64,000 nucleotides of DNA, taken from positions 806,001-870,000 of the forward strand of contig NZ_JAUTAL010000001.1 of assembly GCF_030818575.1 (NCBI RefSeq), in the 5' to 3' direction. The position numbers and the translations under genes were made by a program. Origin of the DNA: Chryseobacterium camelliae. Its GTDB lineage: Bacteria; Bacteroidota; Bacteroidia; Flavobacteriales; Weeksellaceae. This document shows positions 10,430-18,413 of the stretch, piece by piece (positions within the stretch are counted from its first letter, which is position 1; every line of letters starts with the position of its first letter). The notes beneath the pieces are model-generated. The model did no database searches and was not told where the DNA came from. It saw nothing but the letters and a program-made list of their open reading frames with translations.

Positions 10430-10467
10430 TGATTAAAAATTAATTTTCCAATTTCTCAGTATTTCAT

Positions 10468-10475
10468 TACTTTTG
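10468..10475 (+). promoter_or_regulatory. Promoter -7 element of the DUF3857 gene pair
   Basis: TACTTTTG fits TAnnTTTG, 16 bases before the ATG at 10492. Confidence 0.6.
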
Positions 10476-10491
10476 GAAAATTTTAGTAACT

Positions 10492-12384
10492 ATGATGAAA
10501 ATATTTTGTATAGGAGCCCTCTCTATTGCTTCTTTACATTTTGCTCAGAATTATCCCGCTTCGGCCATCCCTGAACCCTTAAAAAAGAACGCAAACCTGG
10601 TCATCCGGAAAGACCTGACCACCCTCCAGATCAACAGCGTAGATGAAATACGGTACCAGTACCAGAAAGTAAGAACCGTGATGAATAAGGACGGTAAAGA
10701 TCAGGCGACTCCCGTTATCAACTATCAGAAAGGAGACCAGATTTCAGATGTAAAAGTGACCATCTATGATGAAGCCGGCAAGAAAATCAAATCATTCTCC
10801 AAATCAGACTTTGGTGATTTTGCCAATACTCCGGATGGCATATTCTATTCGGATGACCGTTTTATGGCGCTATCCTATATTCCAACACAATATCCTTACA
10901 CCATAGAATTTTCTTATCAGCTTAAAGATAAGAATACGGTCTTCATTCCGGATTTTGTACCGTTTTCTACAACCAACACATCGGTTGAAAGCAAGGAGCT
11001 GAGAGTCATTAACAATTCAGGAATAGAGCTTAAAACCAAAACTTATCCTTCAAAATACAATTATGCTGAGGTTGCTGAAAACGGCAGTAGTGCGGATAAA
11101 CTCTATTCCTATAAAGATATTCCTGCGGTTGACGGTACTTTTTTAATGCCTCAGCCGGATAAAATCCTGCCTAAAGTAAGCTTTGCATTAACGAAGTTCA
11201 ACCTGATGGGCAAGCAGGGGAGTATCAGCAGCTGGAAGGATTTCGGTGCCTGGTACTATAGCAGTATTTTGCAGCCCGTATCTACCGTGACCCCTACAGT
11301 TAAAGCCGAAGTAGCGGCACTGCATTTACAGGGGTCTACAGAAGAGAAAGTCAAGAAGCTGTACCAGTATATGCAGTCTAAGACCAGGTATATTGCGGTA
11401 GCTTTAGGAATTGGAGGATGGCAGCCGATGCAGCCGGAGGAAGTATCCAAAAAAGGCTATGGAGACTGTAAGGGGCTTACAAACTACATGAAAGTATTGC
11501 TGGAGGAAGCAGGAATTCCTTCTTATTACTGTGTGATCAACTCAGGGGATTCACAGCTTACTTTCGATCCGGACTTCCCGAAAATGGGCGGAAATCATGT
11601 GATACTCATGGTTCCTACAGAAAAGGGGAGCATTTGGCTGGAAAATACGAGCCAGATGATGGCATTCAACCATTTAAGCACTTTCACCACAGACAGGAAT
11701 GTGCTCTCGATCCGAAAAGACGGCATAGAACTGATCAATACTCCCGTATATCCGCCGGAGCAGAATAATGAAAAGCAGATCCTGAAAGTAAGGATCAACG
11801 AAGACAACAGTATCAGCGGCGAAGGCCAGTTCTCCTATACCGGAAATCAATATGATTATAACGTAGCTTTTACAGGCCTTTCACCGAAAGAACGGAATGA
11901 AGCCATCAGGGAAAGGCTGAATATTCTGAATTTTGATAAGATCGAGATGAAAAACGTCATTAATGACAGGGACAATGCCGTTGCCAAGTATGAACTGGAC
12001 TTCAAAGCCGGGAATTATGCTAAAACTGCAGGAAACAGCATGCTGTTCAGGGCTGTCCCTATCTTTACCAATGTTATTTATAAAACGGATGAGTCGAGGA
12101 CGCTTCCTTTTGAGCTCCAGCAGTCATTCCAGGATGATTATGAGATCACATTTACTGTTCCTGCCCATTATAAGCTGGATGAGGTTCCTGAGAATGTCAG
12201 TTTCAGTTCTGAATTCGGAAGCTACCAGCTGAATTTTGTCCGCAACGGGGAGGAGCTGAAAGTTGTGCGGAGTATCAGGATCAACAAAGGTATTTATCCG
12301 AAAGAAAAATACAATGAGTACATCAACTTCAGGAAGAAGACATTAAAAAATGATAATTCAAAAATTTTAATTTCAAAAATATAA
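10492..12384 (+). CDS. DUF3857 / transglutaminase-like exported protein (Cys present)
   Basis: A 630-residue protein with a signal peptide ending at LHFAQ. The order of domains is a DUF3857 beta-rich region (about residues 40-230), a transglutaminase-like core (about 270-390) and a C-terminal DUF3858-like beta domain. The core keeps the catalytic Cys in GYGDCKGL (Cys 326) and a His in GGNHVIL (His 369); the third position, usually Asp, reads Asn in LENTSQ (about residue 385). Families of this type act in the bacterial envelope but their substrates are not established. The gene lies two bases before a paralogue, forming an operon under the promoter at 10468. Two start ATGs are adjacent (10492, 10495); either gives a signal peptide. 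Confidence 0.8.
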   Translation: MMKIFCIGALSIASLHFAQNYPASAIPEPLKKNANLVIRKDLTTLQINSVDEIRYQYQKVRTVMNKDGKDQATPVINYQKGDQISDVKVTIYDEAGKKIKSFSKSDFGDFANTPDGIFYSDDRFMALSYIPTQYPYTIEFSYQLKDKNTVFIPDFVPFSTTNTSVESKELRVINNSGIELKTKTYPSKYNYAEVAENGSSADKLYSYKDIPAVDGTFLMPQPDKILPKVSFALTKFNLMGKQGSISSWKDFGAWYYSSILQPVSTVTPTVKAEVAALHLQGSTEEKVKKLYQYMQSKTRYIAVALGIGGWQPMQPEEVSKKGYGDCKGLTNYMKVLLEEAGIPSYYCVINSGDSQLTFDPDFPKMGGNHVILMVPTEKGSIWLENTSQMMAFNHLSTFTTDRNVLSIRKDGIELINTPVYPPEQNNEKQILKVRINEDNSISGEGQFSYTGNQYDYNVAFTGLSPKERNEAIRERLNILNFDKIEMKNVINDRDNAVAKYELDFKAGNYAKTAGNSMLFRAVPIFTNVIYKTDESRTLPFELQQSFQDDYEITFTVPAHYKLDEVPENVSFSSEFGSYQLNFVRNGEELKVVRSIRINKGIYPKEKYNEYINFRKKTLKNDNSKILISKI

Positions 12385-12386
12385 CC

Positions 12387-14324
12387 ATGAAAAAAATATT
12401 GTGGGCAGCAGTAGGCTCCCTTGCCATCACTTTCGTCAAGGCTCAAAAACATGAGTTCCTCGATCCTCCGAAGTTTAATGATGCTGATCTTTCCAAACCC
12501 AAATCCCTGCTGGATGAGAATGCTCCGGCGGAAGTGCTGTACCGTTCAGCACATTATAAGATGGATTCCCGTACCGGATATCTTTCCAAAAGCTATTTTT
12601 ACCGGGTGAAGATCTATCAGAAAGATAAGGCTGAAGACTGGCTGAATCTTGAAATTCCTTTGTATCATAGTGATGGCGGAAACCAGGAAACCATCAGCAA
12701 GATCAAAGCATTCACCTATAATCTGGACAACGGGGTAAAAGTAGAGACCAAGGTGGAGAACAATTCCAAATATAAAAGCAAGGAAAATAAGAATGTTACG
12801 GTAACAAAATTCGCATTTCCTAATGTCAAGGACGGCTCCATAATCGAATACCAATATACAGTAGAATCTCCTTTCAGCTATTCCATTCCTGAATTCCTCA
12901 TTGAGATGGATACGCCATCCATCTATACGGAATATGTACTGGACAATCCTATCAATATGTCCTATAATGTAAATTATACCGGGTCGTTAAATCCAAAATA
13001 CAGGGAAATTGCAGATAAAAACCTGTATGGGATGGATTATAAGACGTACCGTTTTGCCTACGAAAACCTTAAGCCTTTCAAGGTTGAAAAATTCGTTAAA
13101 AACGACCGTAATTACAGAACAAAAGTAAGTGCAGAGCTGCATTCCACCAATTTCAGTGAGCTTAAACTCTATTCCTCATCATGGGACCAGATCAGGAAGA
13201 GGCTGTACGAAGATGAAGACTTCGGAGGAGAACTGAAAAAAAACAGGTTGGCCAAAGATAATATGCCTGCCGCCATTGCAGGAATGAAAAATGACCTGGA
13301 CAAGGCGAATGCCATATTCAACTATGTACAGAAAGCCTTTACCTGGAACAACAACCGTGGAATTTATACAGAAGACGGAATAAGAAAAATGCTGGAAACC
13401 AAGACCGGTAATGCAGCGGAAATCAATCTGTTCCTGGTAATGTTGCTGCGTGAAGCGGGTATCAAAGCTGATCCTGTACTGATTTCTACCATCAATAACG
13501 GCATGATTAACCTGGTTTCTCCCAATGTAGCCAATCTGAACCTGGTGATTGCTGCTATTGAGGTCAACGGTGAACTGCATATTTATGATGCGACCACCAA
13601 ACAGTCTTCCGTAGACCAGCTTCCGCCAAGAGACTGGAACCAATATGGCATCCTCATGGCTAAAGAAAATGTAAAGCAGATCCAGATGGTAAACGGTAAA
13701 CCGAGTTTTAATTACCTGACCACAACTGCTAAAATAAACCCGGATGGAAGCATTTCCGGTACTTATACTGACAGGGATACAGGAACTTACGCGATGTATG
13801 CCAAAGAAAACTACGATGATAACCAGGAAAATTACAAAAAGCAGTACAAAGAGAACTTTGCACTCGACTTTACCGGCATTACCTCCAAAGTATTGGATAA
13901 TGGCGATTTTGAAAGCAGCATGAGCTTTTCATCCGAAAACCTGATTGACAAAGTAGGGAAGAAAATCATCATCAATCCAATGCTGTTCCTGAATAAAAAC
14001 TCAAATGAGTTTGACCAGACTGATGAAAGAAAGTACCAGATTGATTTCATTTCCCCATTCACCAAGGTGAAAAAGATCACACTGGAAATCCCTGAAGGCT
14101 ACGCTATAGAAGAAATGCCTAAAAGCAAAAAAATCGTCACTCAGGATAAAGAAATAGAGTACAGCTATTCTGCAGAGCAAAACGGCAATATGCTGGAGGT
14201 AACCTCTGTAATGACTGTTAAGAGTGCAGATTATCCTAAGGAATATTACCCTGCCTTTAAACAGATCTGGGGAACAGCCTCCAAAAGCGAAAACCAGGTG
14301 ATCAGCCTGATCAGGAAATCATAA
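12387..14324 (+). CDS. DUF3857 exported protein, transglutaminase core without catalytic Cys
   Basis: A 645-residue paralogue of the preceding protein with signal peptide (cleavage after ITFVKA). The DUF3857 region spans about residues 45-250 and a transglutaminase-like fold follows (AIFNYVQKAFTWNNN... GNAAEINLFLVMLLREAGI), then a C-terminal beta domain. At the position where the neighbour has GDCKGL, this protein reads GNAAEIN, so the catalytic Cys is replaced (Ala 343/344) and enzymatic transglutaminase activity is unlikely. It may act as a binding partner of the upstream protein. A terminator follows at 14384-14411. Confidence 0.78.
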   Translation: MKKILWAAVGSLAITFVKAQKHEFLDPPKFNDADLSKPKSLLDENAPAEVLYRSAHYKMDSRTGYLSKSYFYRVKIYQKDKAEDWLNLEIPLYHSDGGNQETISKIKAFTYNLDNGVKVETKVENNSKYKSKENKNVTVTKFAFPNVKDGSIIEYQYTVESPFSYSIPEFLIEMDTPSIYTEYVLDNPINMSYNVNYTGSLNPKYREIADKNLYGMDYKTYRFAYENLKPFKVEKFVKNDRNYRTKVSAELHSTNFSELKLYSSSWDQIRKRLYEDEDFGGELKKNRLAKDNMPAAIAGMKNDLDKANAIFNYVQKAFTWNNNRGIYTEDGIRKMLETKTGNAAEINLFLVMLLREAGIKADPVLISTINNGMINLVSPNVANLNLVIAAIEVNGELHIYDATTKQSSVDQLPPRDWNQYGILMAKENVKQIQMVNGKPSFNYLTTTAKINPDGSISGTYTDRDTGTYAMYAKENYDDNQENYKKQYKENFALDFTGITSKVLDNGDFESSMSFSSENLIDKVGKKIIINPMLFLNKNSNEFDQTDERKYQIDFISPFTKVKKITLEIPEGYAIEEMPKSKKIVTQDKEIEYSYSAEQNGNMLEVTSVMTVKSADYPKEYYPAFKQIWGTASKSENQVISLIRKS

Positions 14325-14383
14325 TGAGTTAAACTGCTGACGCTAAGATTTACCTGATATAAAAAAAGCTTTCAGATTATGTT

Positions 14384-14411
14384 AAAAACCATTCATTTTT
14401 GAATGGTTTTT
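14384..14411 (+). terminator. Terminator after the DUF3857 pair
   Basis: AAAAACCATTC and GAATGGTTTTT flank the loop ATTTTT. The A run on the other side would let it work in both directions. An alternative start of the next gene at 14403 falls inside the stem and is rejected. Confidence 0.8.
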
Positions 14412-14435
14412 GCATACGTACCTAAAATAAGAATT

Positions 14436-15260
14436 ATGAAAAATCTGCTGGCAGCTGCAGCATTGGCTGCTCTCTTTACTATTTCGGCCTGTAAGAAAAA
14501 TGAAAAATCAGGCATAGCCTCTGCAACGGAGATTTCCAGACCTGAACCTTTCAGGGTAGATTCCGTAGCCATCAATGATTCCGTAAAGATTGCGGATTCC
14601 CTTACCGTACAGTATTCTGCCAGGCTGCTGGTATTTCCTTCCCTACAGGATAAGACCTTGCTCGACAGCATTTATTTCGACAGAAAGGGACTGGAGGATT
14701 TTTCTAAAAAAGGCATTCAGTCTTATCTTGAAAAGGGTAAGGATGATTATTTCAACAAAATAAGAAAAGAGAGCAAAGATTACCTGTCGGACATAGATTT
14801 CGGGCAAAAATGGTATCTTGATACGGCTATGCGACTGAAATCCCGCACCAATGATTTTATGCATATCCAGTATACCTGGGGTTCATATGAAGGCGGAGCC
14901 CATAGCAATTATGGTTTTTTTGAACGTGTTTTCGACCTTAAAAACAATAAAAAACTGGAACTGAAAGATATTACCACCATGCCGGTCAGCAGCCTTCAAG
15001 CATTGCTGATCAAAAATATCGATAAGATCAGCAGCGGAAGCACAGACAACAATGGACAGATAAACAATTCCGAAATGCTTCTGGTAGACGTGATCCCGGC
15101 AACGGATAATTTTTATTTTGATGATAAAAACCTGTATTTCCATTACAGCCCGTACGAAATTGCAGCTTTCGCAGCCGGTGATATAACGATTCCGGTTTCC
15201 TGGCAGGAACTGGATAAAACCCTTACGCCCGCGTTCCGGGAAAGAATGAAATTTAAATAA
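14436..15260 (+). CDS. DUF3298-family lipoprotein
   Basis: A 274-residue lipoprotein: signal MKNLLAAAALAALFTISAC with Cys 19 as lipidation site, followed by a short Ser/Ala-rich linker. The C-terminal half has the DUF3298 signature YEGGAHSNYGFFERVFDL and ends with the NFYFDDKNLYFHYSPYEIA segment typical of this fold, also found in the extracytoplasmic part of RsiV anti-sigma factors, which bind lysozyme. No sigma factor lies beside it, so an anti-sigma role is not supported. The start at 14436 gives the signal peptide; the upstream in-frame start lies in a terminator. Confidence 0.78.
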   Translation: MKNLLAAAALAALFTISACKKNEKSGIASATEISRPEPFRVDSVAINDSVKIADSLTVQYSARLLVFPSLQDKTLLDSIYFDRKGLEDFSKKGIQSYLEKGKDDYFNKIRKESKDYLSDIDFGQKWYLDTAMRLKSRTNDFMHIQYTWGSYEGGAHSNYGFFERVFDLKNNKKLELKDITTMPVSSLQALLIKNIDKISSGSTDNNGQINNSEMLLVDVIPATDNFYFDDKNLYFHYSPYEIAAFAAGDITIPVSWQELDKTLTPAFRERMKFK

Positions 15261-15265
15261 TATTT

Positions 15266-15292
15266 AATGCTTCCTTTACGGAAGCATTTTTT
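15266..15292 (+). terminator. Terminator after the DUF3298 gene
   Basis: AATGCTTCC (15266-15274) pairs with GGAAGCATT (15280-15288), loop TTTAC, then T run. Confidence 0.8.
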
Positions 15293-15299
15293 ATTTTTG
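15292..15299 (+). promoter_or_regulatory. Promoter -7 element of the lipid kinase gene
   Basis: TATTTTTG overlaps the terminator T-run and lies five bases before the ATG at 15305. This excludes the GTG at 15299 as start and suggests a leaderless or nearly leaderless mRNA. Confidence 0.6.
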
Positions 15300-15304
15300 T
15301 GATA

Positions 15305-16156
15305 ATGAACAATGTCGCATTCATCATCAATCCTTTTTCAGCCAAAGGAAATTACCAGCCGTTTCTCAATGCGCTGAAATCAAAGATTAAAGACCCTTTA
15401 TATTACATTTCAGATTCTATTGCCGGAACCCATGATTTCATACAGGAACATTTTAGCCATGTGGATATTTTTGTTGCAGTAGGAGGGGACGGAACGATTT
15501 CTACGGTGGCGCAGTATCTGATCGGGACTTCCAAAATTCTGGCGATCTTTCCTGCAGGTTCGGGAAATGGATTTTCAAATGAAAACAATTTCAGCAAGAA
15601 CCTGGATGAGCTGGTCAGTAAATTGCAGTCTGGAAAATCAAGAAAAATAGATACCTTTACCGTAAATGGCAAACTTTCTATCAATGTTTCCGGTACCGGT
15701 TTCGATGGTAAAGTCGTAAAAGAATTTGAAAAGACAGACCGCGGATTCAAAAACTACATCAAAGTTTCCTTTAAAACATTCTTTAATTATAAACCCATCA
15801 AGGTTAAATTCCTTGATGAAAAGTATCATCAGTATAACGGGAAATACCTGATGCTGAATATCGCCAATACCCGGCAGTTCGGCAATAACGCCTACATCGC
15901 CCCGAAAGCCAGTAAAAGTGACGGTCTGGTCGATATGGTTTTGGTCAAAAAATTTCCTTTGACATATTCCGCGTTGTTTGCATTCCGGATGTTTACAAAA
16001 CGGCTGAAAGATGATGATTACGTCACCTATCTTCCGGTTTCAGAAATAGAGTTTAAAGTAAATACCAAAAATTGGCATCTTGACGGGGAATTCAACAAAA
16101 TAAAATCTCCGATACATGTCAAAGTCCAGCCGGCCAGCCTGAATATCCTGATCTGA
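15305..16156 (+). CDS. Diacylglycerol kinase family lipid kinase
   Basis: A 283-residue member of the DAGK/YegS/BmrU family, which phosphorylates lipids such as diacylglycerol with ATP. The catalytic domain begins NNVAFIINPFSAKGN and carries the hallmark AVGGDGTISTVAQYLIG and FPAGSGNGFSNE motifs. The C-terminal half is the beta-sandwich lid (YLMLNIANTRQFGNNAYIAPKA, then NWHLDGEF). The exact lipid substrate is not readable. The gene converges on the VOC gene with two bases between stop codons. Degraded copies of its last 230 bases occur twice downstream (16806-17033, 17720-17950), both with a shared one-base deletion near their start. Confidence 0.88.
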   Translation: MNNVAFIINPFSAKGNYQPFLNALKSKIKDPLYYISDSIAGTHDFIQEHFSHVDIFVAVGGDGTISTVAQYLIGTSKILAIFPAGSGNGFSNENNFSKNLDELVSKLQSGKSRKIDTFTVNGKLSINVSGTGFDGKVVKEFEKTDRGFKNYIKVSFKTFFNYKPIKVKFLDEKYHQYNGKYLMLNIANTRQFGNNAYIAPKASKSDGLVDMVLVKKFPLTYSALFAFRMFTKRLKDDDYVTYLPVSEIEFKVNTKNWHLDGEFNKIKSPIHVKVQPASLNILI

Positions 16157-16158
16157 GA

Positions 16159-16614
16159 TTATAATGCCTGATGAATGGCAATGCGGTTTCCTTCGCTATC
16201 TTCAAATTCTGCGACTGCAAAACCATGTTTTTCATTAAGGGTTTTAGGATAAAGGATTTTTCCTCCTTTCTCCAGGACTTTTTCTAATGTGAGATCAATG
16301 TCCTGGGTCCTGAAATAAAGGATAACACCTTTTTGGGTCGGCTGGTAGACATCGCCTTTTGCCAGCGCCCCGGAAATCCCGCTTCCGGTTTCTTCAAAAG
16401 GGAACAGCAGCATTTCATAATCATCAATAATTTCTTTTTCAAACCTGAAGCCAAATACATGGCTGTAAAACTTTTGGGCCCTTTCCAGATCTGTGACAGG
16501 AATTTCAAAGTAGACCACAGGATTGTTTTCTTTCATGATCTTATTGGTGTTTTGTGTACAGGACATAAGCAAGATACAAATCACGTATAACAGCTTCCTG
16601 ATGTATTGATGCAT
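16159..16614 (-). CDS. VOC-family protein with lipoprotein-type N-terminus
   Basis: A 151-residue protein with a glyoxalase/bleomycin-resistance (vicinal oxygen chelate) fold: NNPVVYFEIPVTDLERAQKFYSHVFGF, then ILYFRTQDIDLTLEKVLEKGGKIL and EDSEGNRIAIHQ. The first 19 residues (RKLLYVICILLMSC) form a plausible lipoprotein signal, unusual for this mainly cytoplasmic family; a start at Met 27 would give an ordinary VOC protein. Substrate unknown. It starts 15 bases after the stop of a decayed symporter tail and ends two bases before the lipid kinase stop. It is the first of three unrelated cargo genes in the same position relative to these flanks. Confidence 0.82.
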   Translation of the reverse strand: MHQYIRKLLYVICILLMSCTQNTNKIMKENNPVVYFEIPVTDLERAQKFYSHVFGFRFEKEIIDDYEMLLFPFEETGSGISGALAKGDVYQPTQKGVILYFRTQDIDLTLEKVLEKGGKILYPKTLNEKHGFAVAEFEDSEGNRIAIHQAL

Positions 16615-16629
16615 TTCAACAGTAATTAA

Positions 16630-16795
16630 TTAGACTTCCAGTTTTTCCTCAATCTTATGAGGGTTATTAAGGCAGTACTGCAACTGCTCTCTATCCAGCT
16701 GCTTCCCAGTTGGCCACCACAACCATCGCTACTGAATTTCCGATCACATTCGTCAGCGCTCTGCATTCGCTCATGAATCTATCAATACCAAGCAT
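16630..16795 (-). pseudogene. Decayed 3' fragment of a gltP-like symporter gene (module A)
   Basis: The minus strand reads [20 protein letters not shown] and on to VVVANWE, matching residues near the C-terminus of the intact symporter at 18414. A two-base loss then shifts the frame; past it the sequence resumes as [20 protein letters not shown] and ends with a stop at 16630-16632. The tail differs from the intact gene's AEKKIEI ending, so the copy is an old or foreign allele. It is joined directly to a lipid-kinase tail at about 16796-16806. Confidence 0.85.
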
Positions 16796-16805
16796 TAGGT
16801 CAGTC

Positions 16806-17033
16806 CATTTTATGGTTTTGGTCAAAAATTTCTTTTGACATATTCCGCGTTATTTGTATTCCGGATATTACCTAACAATCTCAGGGATGATGATGACATC
16901 ACCTATATTCCAGTTTCTGAGATTTGAATTTAAGGTGAATACCAAAAACTGGAATCTTGACGGGGAATTTAACAAAATGAAATTACCGATTCATATGAAA
17001 GTACAGCCGTTAATTTTAAATATTTTAATATAG
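16806..17033 (+). pseudogene. Decayed 3' fragment of the lipid kinase gene (module A)
   Basis: Plus-strand homology to the last 230 bases of the kinase gene starts at ATGGTTTTGGTCAAAAATTT and ends with a stop at 17031-17033. One A is missing in the run after GGTC relative to the intact gene, so the frame breaks within nine codons. Later pieces (ACCTATATTCCAGTTTCTGA; AACTGGAATCTTGACGGGGA) track the intact gene closely. Confidence 0.85.
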
Positions 17034-17045
17034 TTTTTTGCCGGA

Positions 17046-17504
17046 CTATTTCCAGTAGTTTTTCATAAGATCCGCTACCCATATAGGCTGTTTGATCTCT
17101 GTTTTTGGCTGGAATTCCTTAAATACAGGTTTAATATCAAGTACAGGCGTTCCGTTAATAGCATCAAGAAACTTTACTTTGATGGTTCTATTATTGTGTT
17201 CCAGTAATTCCACTGTTGCAAGCCCTATTGTGTTCGGTCTATCCTTTTTACGCTGCCCGAAAATACCTGTCATCGGATAATTTACATTACCTCTCGGATG
17301 GCCTGAAAAAACGATATCTTCTTTTTCTACCTTATCAAAATAATAAATAATTTCCAGATGGGAAAAGCTTGAAATGTTGTTAAAAGCTTCTGTAGGAATA
17401 TGGTCTGCCAATTCAATTTCTGCAATGATGGTTTCCCAATTGTCGTCGATTGGTTCCGTCCTGAAATTTTTTACCGTTGCTACAGGCTGAAGTGTAATTT
17501 CCAT
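17046..17504 (-). CDS. TrmO/TsaA-type tRNA methyltransferase
   Basis: A 152-residue protein of the TrmO (YaeB/TsaA) family, whose E. coli member N6-methylates threonylcarbamoyladenosine 37 of tRNA using SAM. Signature segments are SGHPRGNVNYPMTGIFGQRKK with RPNTIGLATVELL, and AINGTPVLDIKPVF near the C-terminus. I start at the ATG at 17504 (MEITLQPVATVKNF); a longer in-frame opening to 17636 runs into the decayed symporter tail and is not genuine. The gene is the second cargo between a decayed gltP tail (stop 34 bases upstream) and a decayed kinase tail (12 bases downstream). It is short for the family, lacking most of the C-terminal domain of E. coli TrmO. Confidence 0.8.
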   Translation of the reverse strand: MEITLQPVATVKNFRTEPIDDNWETIIAEIELADHIPTEAFNNISSFSHLEIIYYFDKVEKEDIVFSGHPRGNVNYPMTGIFGQRKKDRPNTIGLATVELLEHNNRTIKVKFLDAINGTPVLDIKPVFKEFQPKTEIKQPIWVADLMKNYWK

Positions 17505-17538
17505 ATATGATTTGATTATTAATATTTTATATTGATTT

Positions 17539-17704
17539 TTAGATTTCCAGTTTTTTCTCAACTTAACGCGGGTGATCCAGGCAGTATAGAAGTTATTCCT
17601 TAGCCAGCTGCTGCTTCCAGTTGGCAACCACAACATTAGCTGCGGAATTTCCGATCACATTCGTCAGCGCTCTGCATTTGCTCGTAAATTTATCAATACC
17701 AAGC
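17539..17704 (-). pseudogene. Decayed 3' fragment of a gltP-like symporter gene (module B)
   Basis: Same segment as module A: the minus strand reads [20 protein letters not shown] and VVVANWKQQLAKE before a stop, then resumes as LDHPR...EKKLEI ending at 17539-17541. Conserved Met and Glu of FMSECRA are changed to Thr and Lys. It joins a kinase tail through a run of seven G at about 17707-17713. Confidence 0.85.
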
Positions 17705-17719
17705 ATGGGGGGGCGTTCC

Positions 17720-17950
17720 ATTTTATGGTTTTGGTCAAAAATTTCCTTTGACATATTCCGCATTACTTGCATTCCGGATGTTACCTAACAAGCTCAGTGA
17801 TTATCATTCCCCCACCTATATTCCCGTTTTTGAGATTGAATTTAAGATAAATACCAAAAACTGAAATTTGAACCGGGAATTTAATAAGATAAAATCTCCC
17901 ACTCATCTAAAGGTACAGCCTTCTAGCCTTACTACCCTTAATTTAACATG
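17720..17950 (+). pseudogene. Decayed 3' fragment of the lipid kinase gene (module B)
   Basis: Starts with the same ATGGTTTTGGTCAAAAATTT as module A, sharing the one-base deletion, and tracks the kinase gene to a TGA at 17948-17950. It carries further substitutions and stops. The shared junction and shared deletion show that modules A and B derive from one event. Confidence 0.85.
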
Positions 17951-17952
17951 AA

Positions 17953-18399
17953 TTATTTGCTGTAAACATTTTTGTTATGCAGTTCCATCCATTTGCTAGG
18001 ATCCGCAATATCGGTCCATCCAAATTGTCGGTAAAGTCCATGTGCATCTCCGGTGAGCAAAATCCATCGTCTTAAACCCTGTAAATCCGGATGGTTCATA
18101 ATGGTTTCCATCAACCATTTAGAAAGTCCGTTTCCGCGGTATTCCTCTAAAATGTAGACGTCCCCTAAATAAGCAATAGTGGAAAAATCAGAGATAATCC
18201 TGGCAAAACCTATTTGTTTTTCGTTCAGGTAAACTCCGAAACAAAGGGAGTTTTGTATGGCGGCCAGTACTGTTTCTTTAGGAATATTCAGGCACCAGTA
18301 TGCCTTCGTTGAAAGGAAGCCGTGTATATCATCAATATCCAGTCTTGTTTTATCTGTAGAAATGCAGAATTGGTCTTTATACAGCGTTATGTGTTCCAT
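17953..18399 (-). CDS. GNAT family N-acetyltransferase
   Basis: A 148-residue acetyltransferase that should use acetyl-CoA. The acetyl-CoA site is in LGDVYILEEYRGNGLSKWLMETI (motif A, with RGNGLSKWL as the Q/RxxGxG/A-type loop), and the C-terminal LLTGDAHGLYRQFGW is the usual motif B. The substrate is not readable. It is the third cargo gene: it starts 14 bases after the intact symporter stop (same strand, probably co-transcribed) and ends two bases from the decayed kinase tail of module B. Confidence 0.87.
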   Translation of the reverse strand: MEHITLYKDQFCISTDKTRLDIDDIHGFLSTKAYWCLNIPKETVLAAIQNSLCFGVYLNEKQIGFARIISDFSTIAYLGDVYILEEYRGNGLSKWLMETIMNHPDLQGLRRWILLTGDAHGLYRQFGWTDIADPSKWMELHNKNVYSK

Positions 18400-18413
18400 T
18401 TCTCAGTACCTAT

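Noticed and set aside
17505..17636. N-terminal extension of the TrmO gene
   Set aside because: The added 44 residues are the decayed symporter tail read in another frame; the family start is at 17504.
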